Shown: piece after piece, positions 1-8,347 of the stretch
Position numbering within the stretch: the stretch's first letter is position 1
Layout of the letters: the number at the start of each line of letters is the position of its first letter
Assembly: GCA_025153445.1 (NCBI GenBank)
Contig: JANZNS010000007.1
Coordinates: 124,001-188,000 of the forward strand
Length of the DNA: 64,000 nucleotides
Reading direction: 5' to 3'
DNA from: Marinobacter sp. BGYM27
GTDB taxonomy: Bacteria > Pseudomonadota > Gammaproteobacteria > Pseudomonadales > Oleiphilaceae
Program-made: the position numbers and the translations under genes
Notes under the pieces: model-generated
The model's database searches: none
Told to the model about the DNA's origin: nothing
The model's input: the letters and a program-made list of their open reading frames with translations, nothing else

Positions 1-365
1 ATGGCTGGGACCACGATGATCGGGGATTCAGTCGCGCAACAAACGGTGCTCAAAAGATCGCTGGCCAGACCATGGGCCAAACGCGCCATAAAATCCGCCG
101 AGGCTGGCGCAATCATCACGTAATCAGCCCATTTGGCCAGCTCAATATGACCCATGCCGGCTTCGGCTTCCGGGTCCAGCAATGATGTTCTTACCGGCTC
201 GCCGCTGAGTGCCTGAAATGTCATCGGCGCAACGAACGCTTCTGCCCCGGCCGTCATAACGACCCGAACCTCATAACCGGACTTTTTCAGCAGGCGAACA
301 AGCTCTGCACTTTTATAGGCTGCAATGCCACCGGTCACTCCCAGTAGGATGCGTTTTTGGGTCAT
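1..365 (-). CDS. coaBC: CoaBC bifunctional CoA biosynthesis protein, N-terminal part (cut by window start)
   Basis: About the first 121 residues are present; the rest lies outside the window. The protein starts [20 protein letters not shown], the signature of the flavin-dependent phosphopantothenoylcysteine decarboxylase half (CoaC), and continues with [13 protein letters not shown], an HIELAKWAD stretch and an [20 protein letters not shown] segment typical of that flavoprotein fold. In this family the N-terminal half decarboxylates 4'-phosphopantothenoylcysteine and the C-terminal half (not visible) ligates phosphopantothenate to cysteine, the two steps before CoaD in coenzyme A synthesis. 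It is divergent from radC, with 160 bp between the starts, as in many gammaproteobacteria. The ATG at 365 fits the expected N-terminus. coaD is also in this window, near 10 kb. Confidence 0.93.
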   Translation of the reverse strand, partial: MTQKRILLGVTGGIAAYKSAELVRLLKKSGYEVRVVMTAGAEAFVAPMTFQALSGEPVRTSLLDPEAEAGMGHIELAKWADYVMIAPASADFMARLAHGLASDLLSTVCCATESPIIVVPA

Positions 366-525
366 GCCTGCTCCGCGCTTTACGGTGACGGGCCGGGCTT
401 CGGCCAGTCAGAATGATAGTGCCGATAAGATAGCATCGCTGGCCTTCTGCCGACAGCCTGAACCACGTGGTAAACTGCCGGCGCGCAGGACGCGCACTAT
501 CTTTTGATCCCGGAGGGAATCGGGC

Positions 526-1230
526 ATGACAACACTTGAACACAACCACCAGACCGCCCATAAATCCAGTTGGCCGGCGGATGAACGTCCGCGTGAGCGA
601 CTGATGCGCCACGGCGCAGATAGCCTCAGTGATGCCGAACTACTCGCTATATTTCTACGTACCGGAACAGCCGGGCAGCCAGTCATGGCCCTGTCACGAT
701 CGCTGATCGACCAGTTTGGAAATCTCCGCAATCTGATGACCGCGTCATCCCGGCACTTCTGCAGCATCCATGGCTTGGGCGTGGCGAAATATGCACAGGT
801 GCAGGCCGCCATGGAAATGGCCCGCAGAGTGCTGGATGAGCCGCTGCGCCAGGGCGATCCACTGACATCGCCTGACGATACACGGCGCTATCTCAGCAGT
901 CGGCTGGCGCACCACCCCCACGAAATATTTGCCGGCCTGTTTCTCGACAACCGACACCGGATTATCCGTTATCAGGAGCTGTTTCGTGGCACGATCGATG
1001 GCGCAGCCGTCTACCCTCGGGAAGTGGTCCGTGCAGCGCTTGAGCATAATGCAGCGGCCGTTATATTTGCCCACAACCACCCCTCAGGTGTCGCTGAGCC
1101 CAGCCAGGCTGATATCAGCCTGACAAAGCGGCTGAAAGACGCACTGCAACTGCTGGACATACGGGTGCTGGACCATATGGTGGTCGGCCACGGCGAGGTT
1201 ATCTCTCTGGCCGAAAGAGGGTTGATGTGA
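526..1230 (+). CDS. radC: RadC family protein (JAB1/MPN metalloprotease fold)
   Basis: A 234-residue protein of normal RadC length. The N-terminal third ([20 protein letters not shown]) carries the helix-hairpin-helix-like region of the family. The C-terminal part is an MPN/JAB domain with the HxH-x7-S-x2-D metal site visible as [14 protein letters not shown] around residues 185-198. The family was named for DNA repair, but a direct repair role has been disputed, so only the fold is certain. A strong ribosome-binding site (GGAGGGA) precedes the ATG at 526. It is divergent from coaBC and is followed 150 bp later by rpmB-rpmG, a conserved gammaproteobacterial order. Confidence 0.95.
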   Translation: MTTLEHNHQTAHKSSWPADERPRERLMRHGADSLSDAELLAIFLRTGTAGQPVMALSRSLIDQFGNLRNLMTASSRHFCSIHGLGVAKYAQVQAAMEMARRVLDEPLRQGDPLTSPDDTRRYLSSRLAHHPHEIFAGLFLDNRHRIIRYQELFRGTIDGAAVYPREVVRAALEHNAAAVIFAHNHPSGVAEPSQADISLTKRLKDALQLLDIRVLDHMVVGHGEVISLAERGLM

Positions 1231-1257
1231 ATAATTGGACAAATTCCCAACAATTTT

Positions 1258-1286
1258 TTGCTTCGACCTCGCCATTCTGGTATAAA
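1258..1286 (+). promoter_or_regulatory. Sigma-70 promoter of rpmB-rpmG
   Basis: A -35 TTGCTT (1258-1263), a 17-bp spacer and a -10 TATAAA (1281-1286) with an extended TGG just before it. It lies about 100 bp upstream of rpmB, leaving a leader of roughly 90 nt. The near-consensus -10 with extended element fits a strongly expressed ribosomal protein operon. Confidence 0.75.
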
Positions 1287-1383
1287 GGCGTCCCTCTTTC
1301 TGGCGGCTTCTGGCTAACATCCAGAGGCTCGAAACAAAGAATTCCGTATATAAAGACCCTTTTAGCTCAGGTCGGAGGCAAAA

Positions 1384-1620
1384 ATGTCCAGAGTCTGTCA
1401 GGTTACCGGTAAGCGTCCGGTCACCGGTAACAACGTTTCTCACGCGATGAACCACACCCGTCGTCGTTTTCTGCCTAACCTGCAGAACCATCGTTTTTGG
1501 GTAGAGTCAGAAAAGCGCTTCATCAAGCTGCGCGTTTCGACCAAAGGTATGCGTATCATCGATAAAAAAGGCATCGACGCTGTACTGGGTGAACTTCGCG
1601 CCCGCGGCGAGAAAGTATAA
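1384..1620 (+). CDS. rpmB: 50S ribosomal protein L28
   Basis: 78 residues, the normal bacterial L28 length, with the N-terminus [20 protein letters not shown] and the internal [15 protein letters not shown] block that define L28. It is a structural component of the large ribosomal subunit near the E site. GTCGGAGG just upstream of the ATG supplies the ribosome-binding site. It is the first gene of a two-gene operon with rpmG, which begins 12 nt after its stop, and is transcribed from the promoter at 1258-1286. Confidence 0.98.
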   Translation: MSRVCQVTGKRPVTGNNVSHAMNHTRRRFLPNLQNHRFWVESEKRFIKLRVSTKGMRIIDKKGIDAVLGELRARGEKV

Positions 1621-1632
1621 GGATCCCTAGTC

Positions 1633-1788
1633 ATGCGCGAAAAGATCAAGCTGGTTTCATCTGCAGGTACTGGTCACTTCTACACGACCATCAAAAACAA
1701 GCGCAACACGCCCGAAAAAATCGAGATCAAGAAGTACGATCCGGTTGTTCGCAAGCACGTTGCCTACAAGGAAGCCAAGATCAAGTAA
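1633..1788 (+). CDS. rpmG: 50S ribosomal protein L33 (zinc-free type)
   Basis: A 51-residue protein, [20 protein letters not shown] onward, ending [11 protein letters not shown]. This is L33 of the large ribosomal subunit. It has no cysteines, so it is the C-minus form that does not bind zinc, unlike the CxxC paralogue that many bacteria also carry. It starts 12 nt after rpmB in the same operon and is followed by a strong intrinsic terminator. Confidence 0.97.
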   Translation: MREKIKLVSSAGTGHFYTTIKNKRNTPEKIEIKKYDPVVRKHVAYKEAKIK

Positions 1789-1806
1789 TTCTGATCGACG
1801 CCTCTG

Positions 1807-1843
1807 AAAAGCCGGCCTCTCTCACGAGAGCGCCGGTTTTTTT
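1807..1843 (+). terminator. Rho-independent terminator after rpmBG
   Basis: AAAAGCCGGC pairs with GCCGGTTTT around a second short stem (CTCTC/GAGAG) and is followed by a run of seven T on the plus strand, 19 bp after the rpmG stop. The A-run on the left arm means it could also act on leftward transcripts, although the leftward gene at 1900 ends in this direction after only 60 bp. Confidence 0.85.
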
Positions 1844-1899
1844 ATGTCTGAAAAAAAAGCAACGGCAAACCGGCGACACACGCAGAGCGATCGCTCCGA

Positions 1900-2760
1900 T
1901 CAGAACTTGCTGAGGTAGCCTTTGGGCAGGGCTATATCCATTGCGATGGGCAGGTGATCGGACATCGGGTGATTGACCACTTCAGCTTTGCGTATTTCCA
2001 GCGAGGGGCTGACAAGGATATGGTCCAGCGCGCGCTCCGGTCTCCAGCTGGGAAAGCTGTGGGCAGTCTCCGGTAACGGCAACAGATCGGTTTCGCTAAG
2101 GGGCGTATTGCTGAGCAACTGCTCGGCGTGATTGTTCAGATCCCCCATCACCACCACGTGCTTGTATTCGGCAATCATGTCCCGAACATAGCCCAGCTGG
2201 CGGTTCTGCGCCGAAGTGCTCAGGGAGAGGTGCATCATCACCAGCACAAGCGGGTCATCCGGATCACCAAAGCGAGCCACGATCGCACCCCGCCCCGGAA
2301 TCAGCCCCGGCAACCGGTGCTCGGTCACATCCAACGGACGAAAACGGCTCAGCAACCCATTACTGTGTTGGGCAAAGCGGCCCAGGTTTCGGTTCAGCTG
2401 CTGATGCCAGTAAGGGATCTGGCTGGCCTCCGCCAGATATTGCACCTGATTGATGAAGCCACTGCGCAGGCTACCGCCATCGCATTCCTGCAAGGCCACC
2501 ACGTCATAGTTGCGCAGCAGGTATGAAATCTTGTCGAGATTCTCGATACGCCGCCGGTGCGGCAGCACATGCTGCCAACTGCGGGTCAGGTAATGATGGT
2601 AGGACGAGGTATTGATGCCAACCTGGATATTGTAGGTCAGCAAGCGAATGTGGTTATGCGGCTCGAAATCCGGCACATGGTCGGTTCCTGAAGACGCACT
2701 TTTGACGCCTTCCTGGAATCCCATCAGATCACTGAACTGTTTTCGGATTCGCTGATACAT
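1900..2760 (-). CDS. Endonuclease/exonuclease/phosphatase family protein
   Basis: 286 residues with the EEP (DNase I-like) fold motifs in order: TYNIQVG (metal-site Asn) near residue 43, LQECDG (catalytic Glu) near 91, MMHLSLS, GDLNNHAEQ near 200, LDHILVS and the C-terminal SDHLPIAMD catalytic Asp-His pair. No signal peptide or membrane segment is seen, so it is probably cytoplasmic. The family covers nucleases and phospho-lipid or phospho-nucleotide hydrolases, so the substrate is unknown. It lies 28 bp downstream of dsbA on the same strand; a related gene occupies the same place beside dsbA and cytochrome c4 in pseudomonads, so it may be co-transcribed. Confidence 0.85.
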   Translation of the reverse strand: MYQRIRKQFSDLMGFQEGVKSASSGTDHVPDFEPHNHIRLLTYNIQVGINTSSYHHYLTRSWQHVLPHRRRIENLDKISYLLRNYDVVALQECDGGSLRSGFINQVQYLAEASQIPYWHQQLNRNLGRFAQHSNGLLSRFRPLDVTEHRLPGLIPGRGAIVARFGDPDDPLVLVMMHLSLSTSAQNRQLGYVRDMIAEYKHVVVMGDLNNHAEQLLSNTPLSETDLLPLPETAHSFPSWRPERALDHILVSPSLEIRKAEVVNHPMSDHLPIAMDIALPKGYLSKF

Positions 2761-2788
2761 TGCTTGCCAACCTGTTTAGCGGCAACGC

Positions 2789-3421
2789 TTACTGTGCGTC
2801 CCGCTCCTTGGCTACTAGGTAGTCGATCACGTCAATCATCTGCTCGTGACCACCTGCTGTCGACGCGCTGACTTTGTACTTACCGTTTACAATAACTGTC
2901 GGCACACCGGTAATGCGGGCAGCGCGTACGCGCGACTGCGCCTGCTGCATTTTGGCATTTACACCGAAGCTATCGAACGCTTTCACGAACGCATCCTTGT
3001 CTACACCGTAATCGGTCAGATATTCACCGATGGCTTCAGGTGTATTCAGCTGCTTGTGATCGCGCGCCAGAGCATCGAACATGGCATCGTTGGTTTTATC
3101 GAGAGCACCTAACGCCTGCAGCGTATAGTACGCCCGCGCATGCACTTCCCAGGAACGCCCCAGGGCTGCCGGCAACATCTCAAACTCAACATCGCCTGCC
3201 TTGTTCTTATCCCAGGATTCGATGAACGGCTTGAAGGCATAGCAGTGCGGACAGCCGTACCAGAACACTTCGGTGACTTCGATTTCCTCAGGGTTCCGGG
3301 TTGGTAGCGGGTTACTCATCACTTCGTAGTGCTTGCCTGCCACAAAATCCGCAGCATTGACCCATGCCGCCATGGGCAACAACAGCATGGTGCAAAGCAA
3401 ACCCTTCCAGAATTTCGACAT
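2789..3421 (-). CDS. dsbA: Thiol:disulfide interchange protein DsbA
   Basis: 210 residues with a signal peptide (MSKFWKGLLCTMLLLPMAAW up to VNAAD) and a thioredoxin fold carrying the active site FWYGCPHCYAF near residues 52-62. CPHC is the canonical DsbA redox motif; the cis-proline loop is visible as TGVPTVIVNGKY near 172. It oxidises cysteine pairs in exported proteins in the periplasm and is re-oxidised by DsbB (not in this window). A clear Shine-Dalgarno (AGGAG) precedes the ATG. It lies downstream of the cytochrome c4 gene on the same strand but is separated from it by a terminator, so it probably has its own promoter in 3422-3582. Confidence 0.95.
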   Translation of the reverse strand: MSKFWKGLLCTMLLLPMAAWVNAADFVAGKHYEVMSNPLPTRNPEEIEVTEVFWYGCPHCYAFKPFIESWDKNKAGDVEFEMLPAALGRSWEVHARAYYTLQALGALDKTNDAMFDALARDHKQLNTPEAIGEYLTDYGVDKDAFVKAFDSFGVNAKMQQAQSRVRAARITGVPTVIVNGKYKVSASTAGGHEQMIDVIDYLVAKERDAQ

Positions 3422-3582
3422 TACTTACTCCTATGTATTATTTTCGCGTGAGGCTCAGACCTGACATTGCCCTGAAAGTTCGCAGTACAAGCAAGTTCTG
3501 CCGGCGCCTCACATACTCACTTCTTACCCCGAGTCTACCTGCCCTCGCCAGACCCTGCCAGCGCGAGTAAACCCCTGAAAGC

Positions 3583-3612
3583 AAAAACCCCCGCTTTGCA
3601 GCGAGGGTTTTT
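3583..3612 (-). terminator. Terminator after the cytochrome c4 gene
   Basis: Arms AAAAACCC-C-CGCT and AGCG-A-GGGTTTTT with one mismatch and a 4-nt loop. Read leftward the hairpin ends in a T-run 27 bp after the cytochrome c4 stop. The symmetric A/T tracts would let it work in both directions. Confidence 0.75.
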
Positions 3613-3638
3613 GAACGCATCAGACGCCTATTCAGTGA

Positions 3639-4247
3639 TCAGTGCAGCCCGGACACATAGCTGGACACGGCATCAATCTCTGCATCTGTCAGTTTGGACG
3701 CGATGTCGATCATGATCTGACTGGTCTGACCGGCGCTACGCTCACCATTACGATAGGCGTGCAACTGCTTGGCAACGTAATCGGGATGCTGGCCACTCAG
3801 GCGAGGGAAGCCGGCAGGCTCATTTCCCAGCCCCTGAGGGTTGTGGCACCCGGCACAGGCTGCAACGCCGCTGGCAAGGTTACCGCCGCGGAAGAGCTTC
3901 TTACCCTTTTCAACCAGTTCGGGATCCGCCTGGCCGATTGGCATGGCCTGCTGATCAAAGTAGGCAGCAAGATCCTGAAGATCCTGATCGGAAAATTCAT
4001 TCAGGATGCCGGTCATTTCGGTGACCTGACGCTCACCTTCCTTGATGTGTTTCAGCTGGTTGAAGATATAAACCTCACCCAGTCCTGACAACTTGGGATA
4101 CGCCGGCTGTATTGGCTGAGCCCCGCCCTGCCCGTGGCACCCTGCACAGACGGCCGCATTGGCCTTGCCTGCTTCGGGATCACCTGCGCCATAGGCTGTT
4201 GTTACCAGGCCAAAGCCAAGAACAACTCCCGCGATCAGTTTTTTCAT
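3639..4247 (-). CDS. Dihaem cytochrome c4
   Basis: 202 residues from the chosen start. The signal peptide MKKLIAGVVLGFGLVTTAYG is followed by two homologous class I cytochrome c domains, each with a CxxCH haem site (CAGCHGQGG near residue 36, CAGCHNPQG near 134) and a downstream methionine region (EMTGILNEFS and QIMIDIASK) that supplies the axial ligand. The protein is periplasmic and in this family donates electrons to terminal oxidases. The longer reading frame starting at 4301 would put 18 residues before the signal peptide, so the ATG at 4247 is preferred. It is divergent from engB, the same arrangement as in Pseudomonas, where dsbA also sits next to the c4 gene. Confidence 0.93.
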   Translation of the reverse strand: MKKLIAGVVLGFGLVTTAYGAGDPEAGKANAAVCAGCHGQGGAQPIQPAYPKLSGLGEVYIFNQLKHIKEGERQVTEMTGILNEFSDQDLQDLAAYFDQQAMPIGQADPELVEKGKKLFRGGNLASGVAACAGCHNPQGLGNEPAGFPRLSGQHPDYVAKQLHAYRNGERSAGQTSQIMIDIASKLTDAEIDAVSSYVSGLH

Positions 4248-4385
4248 GCTCGCCCCGCTCTCATCAAATTTCTTATCTTGGTATTGCCGCCCGGTGATCA
4301 ACAGTAGGCAGCGCTCTGCATAGATCTGGTGTGATATTATACATTAATCCCAAACAACTGAAATCCAATAGGACATGCCGAGACA

Positions 4386-5054
4386 GTGCAAGATTCCCCT
4401 GAATCCGAAGTCGAGCTCATCAAGCCCATCGCCTTCAACAGCGCCCGATTCCTGATCAGCGCGTCGCGGGTGGCCGAGTGCCCGGACGATGAAGGCACTG
4501 AAGTCGCCTTTGCCGGCCGTTCAAATGCAGGCAAATCCAGCGCAATTAATGCGCTCACCGTCAATGGCAAGCTGGCACGCACCAGTAAGACGCCCGGCAG
4601 AACCCGGCTGATCAACTTTTTCTCGCTAAACCGCCCGGGTTGTCGATTGGTGGACCTTCCTGGCTACGGCTACGCCAAAGTCGCCAAGGATATGAAACAC
4701 GAATGGCAAAAGCACCTTGGCGACTACCTGTCGCGCCGGGAAAGCCTGCAAGGGCTGGTACTGGTGATGGATATCCGTCACCCGCTGGGCGAGTTTGACC
4801 AGATGATGATCGACTGGTGCGAACAGAGCCAGATGCCATTGATGATTCTTGCCACCAAAGCCGACAAATTGAAGTCTGGCCAGGCAAAACAGGCCATGCT
4901 GAGCATCCGCCAGGCACTGAAGCCCTTCGCTTGCGTGCAGCATCTGGTGCAGTTTTCTGCCACTAAAAAGCAGGGACTGGAGGTTGCTCGGGCGGGCATT
5001 ATTGACTGGCTGGAAACACCGGTAGAAGTGACTGAAGACCCGGACGCAGAATAA
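4386..5054 (+). CDS. engB: Ribosome biogenesis GTP-binding protein EngB (YihA/YsxC)
   Basis: 222 residues with TRAFAC GTPase motifs: G1 [14 protein letters not shown] near residue 43, G2 region [14 protein letters not shown]3 [10 protein letters not shown] near 87, G4 ATKADKLK near 156 and G5 FSATKKQG. EngB assists late assembly of the 50S subunit. The start is a GTG at 4386: no in-frame ATG lies near, and [19 protein letters not shown] follows at the distance expected for the family. The Shine-Dalgarno is weak. It is divergent from cytochrome c4. The C-terminus runs a little past the GTPase domain ([12 protein letters not shown]). Confidence 0.95.
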   Translation: MQDSPESEVELIKPIAFNSARFLISASRVAECPDDEGTEVAFAGRSNAGKSSAINALTVNGKLARTSKTPGRTRLINFFSLNRPGCRLVDLPGYGYAKVAKDMKHEWQKHLGDYLSRRESLQGLVLVMDIRHPLGEFDQMMIDWCEQSQMPLMILATKADKLKSGQAKQAMLSIRQALKPFACVQHLVQFSATKKQGLEVARAGIIDWLETPVEVTEDPDAE

Positions 5055-5084
5055 AAAAACTCCCGGCCACTGTGTAACCGGGAG
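5053..5084 (-). terminator. Hairpin with T-run, leftward terminator
   Basis: CTCCCGG/CCGGGAG with an 11-nt loop (5060-5084), next to an A7 run at 5053-5059 that becomes a T-run for leftward transcription. It abuts the engB stop. It therefore ends transcription coming leftward from the TetR gene at 5275, about 190 bp downstream of that gene, and on the plus strand may also stabilise the engB 3' end. Confidence 0.6.
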
Positions 5085-5274
5085 AATGTCAGGGTATTAC
5101 TTCAGCTAAAACCTGAACATTGGGAGCCACCAATCAACTCCTCGGTGCTCCCTGGCTCAGGAAGACACGCCAGCAATCCATTCCGGTACGCGTCTGGAAT
5201 TTGTGACATGAGGTGGTTTCGAAAGTTTCACCGGTAAGTACCATCACTGACCCTCGCTGTTTTAGGGCCCTCAA

Positions 5275-5928
5275 TCAGTCACCCAGCAAATCCGGACGAT
5301 ACCGGGTCCGGATTTGCAGGACCTCTTCACGGTAATCCGGCATCAGATAGGGCATCTCCAGCGTCAGGACCTGAAAAATGCCCTGTTTGAGCTCGTCACG
5401 GGACACACTGTCTGACTCATGACTGGCATGGGCCGTTTTCAGGAACGCCATCCAGTTGGTAATCACCAGCCAGACATTCAGCGCCATCGCTCCCTGTAAT
5501 TCTTCCGCTTGCCGCTGGACCACGCCCCCCTCGGTCAGACCTGCAAAAATCTGTTTGATCGATGCCAGACAGCGATTGGTAAACTTCCGATAGTCATCCC
5601 GCAGCCGCTCATCGTTATCCAGCAAAAACTCCAGATCGCGATGGAAAAAGCGGTAGCTCCAAAGCCCGTCAAACACAGACTCCAGATAGAACATCATATC
5701 TGGCAGCCCGAGCGGGCGATCATCAGGTATTTCCAGGTAGTAATTCACCAGCTTCTCGTATTCGAGAAAAATCTCGTAAATGATGTCTGACTTGTTGCGG
5801 AAGTGGTAATAGAGGTTCCCGGGCGAAATACCCAGATGCGCCGCAATGTGGTTTGTGGTCACGTTGCGCTCGCCCTTGTCGTTAAACAGCTCCAGGCTGG
5901 CCAACAATATTTTGTCGCGTGTCTTCAT
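5275..5928 (-). CDS. TetR/AcrR family transcriptional regulator
   Basis: 217 residues. The N-terminal helix-turn-helix is clear: TRDKILLASLELFNDKGERN, then TTNHIAAHLGISPGNLYYHF and RNKSDIIYEIF, the TetR signature. The C-terminal ligand domain (residues 60-217) is rich in aromatic residues, including a WSYRFFHRDLEFLL stretch, which could form a hydrophobic pocket; the ligand is unknown. It is divergent from the aldehyde dehydrogenase at 6164, and the 235-bp gap holds a perfect 16-bp palindrome inside a promoter, so it most likely represses that operon. Related regulators beside alkane or fatty-aldehyde genes respond to acyl or alcohol ligands, but that is inference here. Confidence 0.9.
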   Translation of the reverse strand: MKTRDKILLASLELFNDKGERNVTTNHIAAHLGISPGNLYYHFRNKSDIIYEIFLEYEKLVNYYLEIPDDRPLGLPDMMFYLESVFDGLWSYRFFHRDLEFLLDNDERLRDDYRKFTNRCLASIKQIFAGLTEGGVVQRQAEELQGAMALNVWLVITNWMAFLKTAHASHESDSVSRDELKQGIFQVLTLEMPYLMPDYREEVLQIRTRYRPDLLGD

Positions 5929-6002
5929 GAAAATTGCTTTTTTGTTGGTTTGACGAAGCGGCTCAGGAGCACCTGATGGCCTTATTTGCTATTCCGGCAT
6001 TC

Positions 6003-6031
6003 TTGACTCTCTAGAGTATATACTCTAATAA
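6003..6031 (+). promoter_or_regulatory. Promoter of the aldehyde dehydrogenase operon
   Basis: -35 TTGACT (6003-6008), 17-bp spacer, -10 TAATAA (6026-6031). The start codon is at 6164, giving a leader of about 125 nt. The spacer is almost wholly filled by the palindrome at 6012-6027, the classic geometry for repression by a TetR dimer. Confidence 0.65.
6012..6027. promoter_or_regulatory. Candidate TetR operator, perfect 16-bp palindrome
   Basis: TAGAGTATATACTCTA is its own exact reverse complement and spans the -35/-10 spacer. A partial extra copy of the half-site (ACTCTCTAGAGT, 6006-6017) overlaps its left edge, which could allow cooperative binding. It lies between the divergent TetR gene (start 5928) and the aldehyde dehydrogenase. 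Confidence 0.65.
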
Positions 6032-6163
6032 TATATCCCAACACAACCTGTGCACTTTTTGACCACCCACAAATAACGCCCTGTGTCATAACAAAAGCCG
6101 GACCGGCCCCCCAGCCGAAGCCGCCAGACCAACACAGCCGACCAGGGCGAGGAGAGAACCAGC

Positions 6164-7609
6164 ATGTCTGCCAGCGTCGTACAATTGACTGAGAGCAAAA
6201 AGCAGATCCAGCATACCAGCCGTATTTTCGACGAGCAGCGCCGGGCTTTCCGCCGTAATCCCTCGCCTTCCCAGACTGAACGTCGGGAAAACCTGAAACG
6301 ACTGAAGCGACTCCTGCTGTCTAACCAGCAAGCCATGATTGAAGCCATCGATCAGGATTTCAGCTGCCGGTCAGCGGATGAAACGAAGATTGCCGAACTG
6401 ATGCCCAGTGTGCAGGGCATCAATCACACCCTCAAACATTTATCCGGCTGGATGAAACCCGCCAAACGCCAGGTTGGTATGCTGTTTCAGCCTGCCAGCA
6501 ACCGCATCCACTATCAGCCGCTGGGTGTGGTGGGCATTATTGTGCCCTGGAACTATCCGCTATTTCTCGCTGTCGGGCCGCTGGTTGCGGCGCTCGCAGC
6601 GGGCAACAGGGTAATGATCAAGATGTCCGAGTTTACGCCGCACTTTTCGGCGCTGTTCAAGGACCTGATCGAATCCCACTTCCCGCAGGATCTGGTGTGT
6701 GTGATCACCGGTGAAGCCGATGTCGCGGCCGATTTCTCCAGCAAGCCGTTTGACCACTTGCTGTTCACCGGCTCAACTGCCGTCGGTCGCCATGTGATGC
6801 GCGCTGCCGCAGAGAATCTCACACCGGTTACCCTTGAGCTGGGAGGTAAGTCGCCAGCCGTTATCGCGGCTGATGTCCCAATGAAAGATGCAGCCGAGCG
6901 GATGGCCTTCGGCAAGGCCGTCAATGCAGGTCAAACCTGTGTCGCGCCGGATTACGTGTTGTGCCCGGCAGACCGGGTACAGTCATTTGTCGACGAGTTC
7001 CGCGATAGTGTCAACGCCATGTACCCGACCCTGCGGGACAACGCCGACTTCACCGCCATCATTAACGAAAGGCAGTACACGCGCCTCAAAAGCTATCTCG
7101 ACGACGCGCGCGCCAAAGGCGCAGACGTTATCGAGATCAACCCGGCCGATGAGAGCATGGGCGACGGTACCCGCAAAATGCCGATACACCTGGTACTCAA
7201 CCCCACCGATGAGATGACGGTGATGCAGGATGAGATCTTTGGTCCGATTCTACCTGTGGTTACCTACGGCAGCATCGACGAAGCCATTGACTACATCAAC
7301 AACCGGCCGCGCCCCCTGGCGATGTACTATTTCGGTTATGACAAAGGTGCCCAGGATTACATCATCGACAACACCCACTCCGGCGGCATGTGTATTAACG
7401 ACACACTGATGCACGTTGCCCAGGACGATCTGCCGTTTGGCGGCGTCGGCCCTTCCGGCATGGGCAGCTATCACGGCCATGAAGGCTTCCTGACGTTCTC
7501 TCATGCCCGCGGCGTATTCAGTCGCCAGCGCATCAACAGTGGCAAGTTTGTCTACGCCCCTCACAACACACCCTTCCACAAAATGGTGTACAAACTGTTT
7601 ATCCGCTAA
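6164..7609 (+). CDS. NAD(P)-dependent aldehyde dehydrogenase (coniferyl aldehyde dehydrogenase-like)
   Basis: 481 residues, the length of the coniferyl/fatty aldehyde branch of the ALDH superfamily. Visible motifs: PLGVVGIIVPWNYP (Rossmann entry and the conserved Asn) near residue 122, FTGSTAVG coenzyme loop near 203, LELGGKSP with the general-base Glu near 225, and NAGQTCVAPDYV with the nucleophilic Cys near 258. It oxidises aldehydes to carboxylic acids in the cytoplasm. With the GMC oxidoreductase downstream it would complete an alcohol-to-acid route. It is the first gene of a probable three-gene unit (ALDH, Tat lipoprotein, GMC enzyme) and is preceded by an operator-bearing promoter. The substrate cannot be fixed from sequence; long-chain aldehydes are plausible in a hydrocarbon degrader. 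Confidence 0.92.
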   Translation: MSASVVQLTESKKQIQHTSRIFDEQRRAFRRNPSPSQTERRENLKRLKRLLLSNQQAMIEAIDQDFSCRSADETKIAELMPSVQGINHTLKHLSGWMKPAKRQVGMLFQPASNRIHYQPLGVVGIIVPWNYPLFLAVGPLVAALAAGNRVMIKMSEFTPHFSALFKDLIESHFPQDLVCVITGEADVAADFSSKPFDHLLFTGSTAVGRHVMRAAAENLTPVTLELGGKSPAVIAADVPMKDAAERMAFGKAVNAGQTCVAPDYVLCPADRVQSFVDEFRDSVNAMYPTLRDNADFTAIINERQYTRLKSYLDDARAKGADVIEINPADESMGDGTRKMPIHLVLNPTDEMTVMQDEIFGPILPVVTYGSIDEAIDYINNRPRPLAMYYFGYDKGAQDYIIDNTHSGGMCINDTLMHVAQDDLPFGGVGPSGMGSYHGHEGFLTFSHARGVFSRQRINSGKFVYAPHNTPFHKMVYKLFIR

Positions 7610-7618
7610 CCCCTCTGA

Positions 7619-7653
7619 CAGCAGACAGGCCCGACTTTCAGGCTTGTCTGCTG
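7619..7653. other. Stem-loop in the gap after the aldehyde dehydrogenase
   Basis: CAGCAGACAGGCC pairs with GGCTTGTCTGCTG (one G-T pair) around a 9-nt loop, starting 10 bp after the stop codon. There is no T-run, so it is more likely a processing or stability element separating the ALDH message from the next two genes than a terminator. Confidence 0.4.
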
Positions 7654-7711
7654 CCACCGGGCCAACCGAACATCGCAGCCAATAACAACAACAAATTGCA
7701 GGACATCACGC

Positions 7712-8329
7712 ATGCCCCACTCCGGACAGAACGATGGCGTCGCAACCCTGAACCGGCGGAATTTTCTGCGGCTGGGTTTGGGTAGCGCAACCTTACTGGC
7801 TGGCGCCAGCCTGACAGCGAACCTCAGTGGCTGTTCGTCATCAGATGCACCCGCCGCTGAAAACACCGCATCCGGCTATCGTTACCAGTTCCTGACCGCT
7901 GACGACCTCACATTATTCAGGGCGTTGCTACCCGCAATCGTCGGACCATCACTATCTCCCGAACAAGCGCCACAGCAGAGCGCAATAGAAGGCACTATTC
8001 AGAACATCGATTCAGGGATTGTTCACTTCAGCCGGGCCAACCAACAGCAGCTGCGACAATTGCTGGATCTTCTCAATGGCAGCTTCACCCGCATAACCCT
8101 GGCGCGAATGTGGCCGACATGGGAAGAAGCCTCCACCGACGATGTCAGCCGGTTTCTGGCTCGCTGGCGGGACAGCAGTATCGGACTGTTCAACAATGGC
8201 TACATCGCGCTGATCAAGATCACCAACGTCGCTTTCTACGGTAACCCGGCACATTGGGAGGTCTCACGCTACCCCGGCCCGCCCAAGTGGGCTGTCGATG
8301 CCCTTTCCCAATTCCAATCACCCGCCTGA
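7712..8329 (+). CDS. Tat-signal lipoprotein, small-subunit-like partner of the GMC oxidoreductase
   Basis: 205 residues. The N-terminus holds a twin-arginine motif (NRRNFLRLGLG near residues 14-24), a hydrophobic stretch (SATLLAGASLTANL) and a lipobox-like LSGC at about residue 43, so it should be exported folded and could be lipid-anchored. The mature part has no cofactor motif I recognise. Its size and its place 18 bp before a GMC flavoenzyme resemble the subunit 3 (gamma) family of gluconate and glucose dehydrogenases, whose Tat signal carries the catalytic flavoprotein to the periplasm. The family assignment is by context and general resemblance. Confidence 0.7.
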   Translation: MPHSGQNDGVATLNRRNFLRLGLGSATLLAGASLTANLSGCSSSDAPAAENTASGYRYQFLTADDLTLFRALLPAIVGPSLSPEQAPQQSAIEGTIQNIDSGIVHFSRANQQQLRQLLDLLNGSFTRITLARMWPTWEEASTDDVSRFLARWRDSSIGLFNNGYIALIKITNVAFYGNPAHWEVSRYPGPPKWAVDALSQFQSPA

Positions 8330-8347
8330 CGATCTGCTGGAGCTGAC

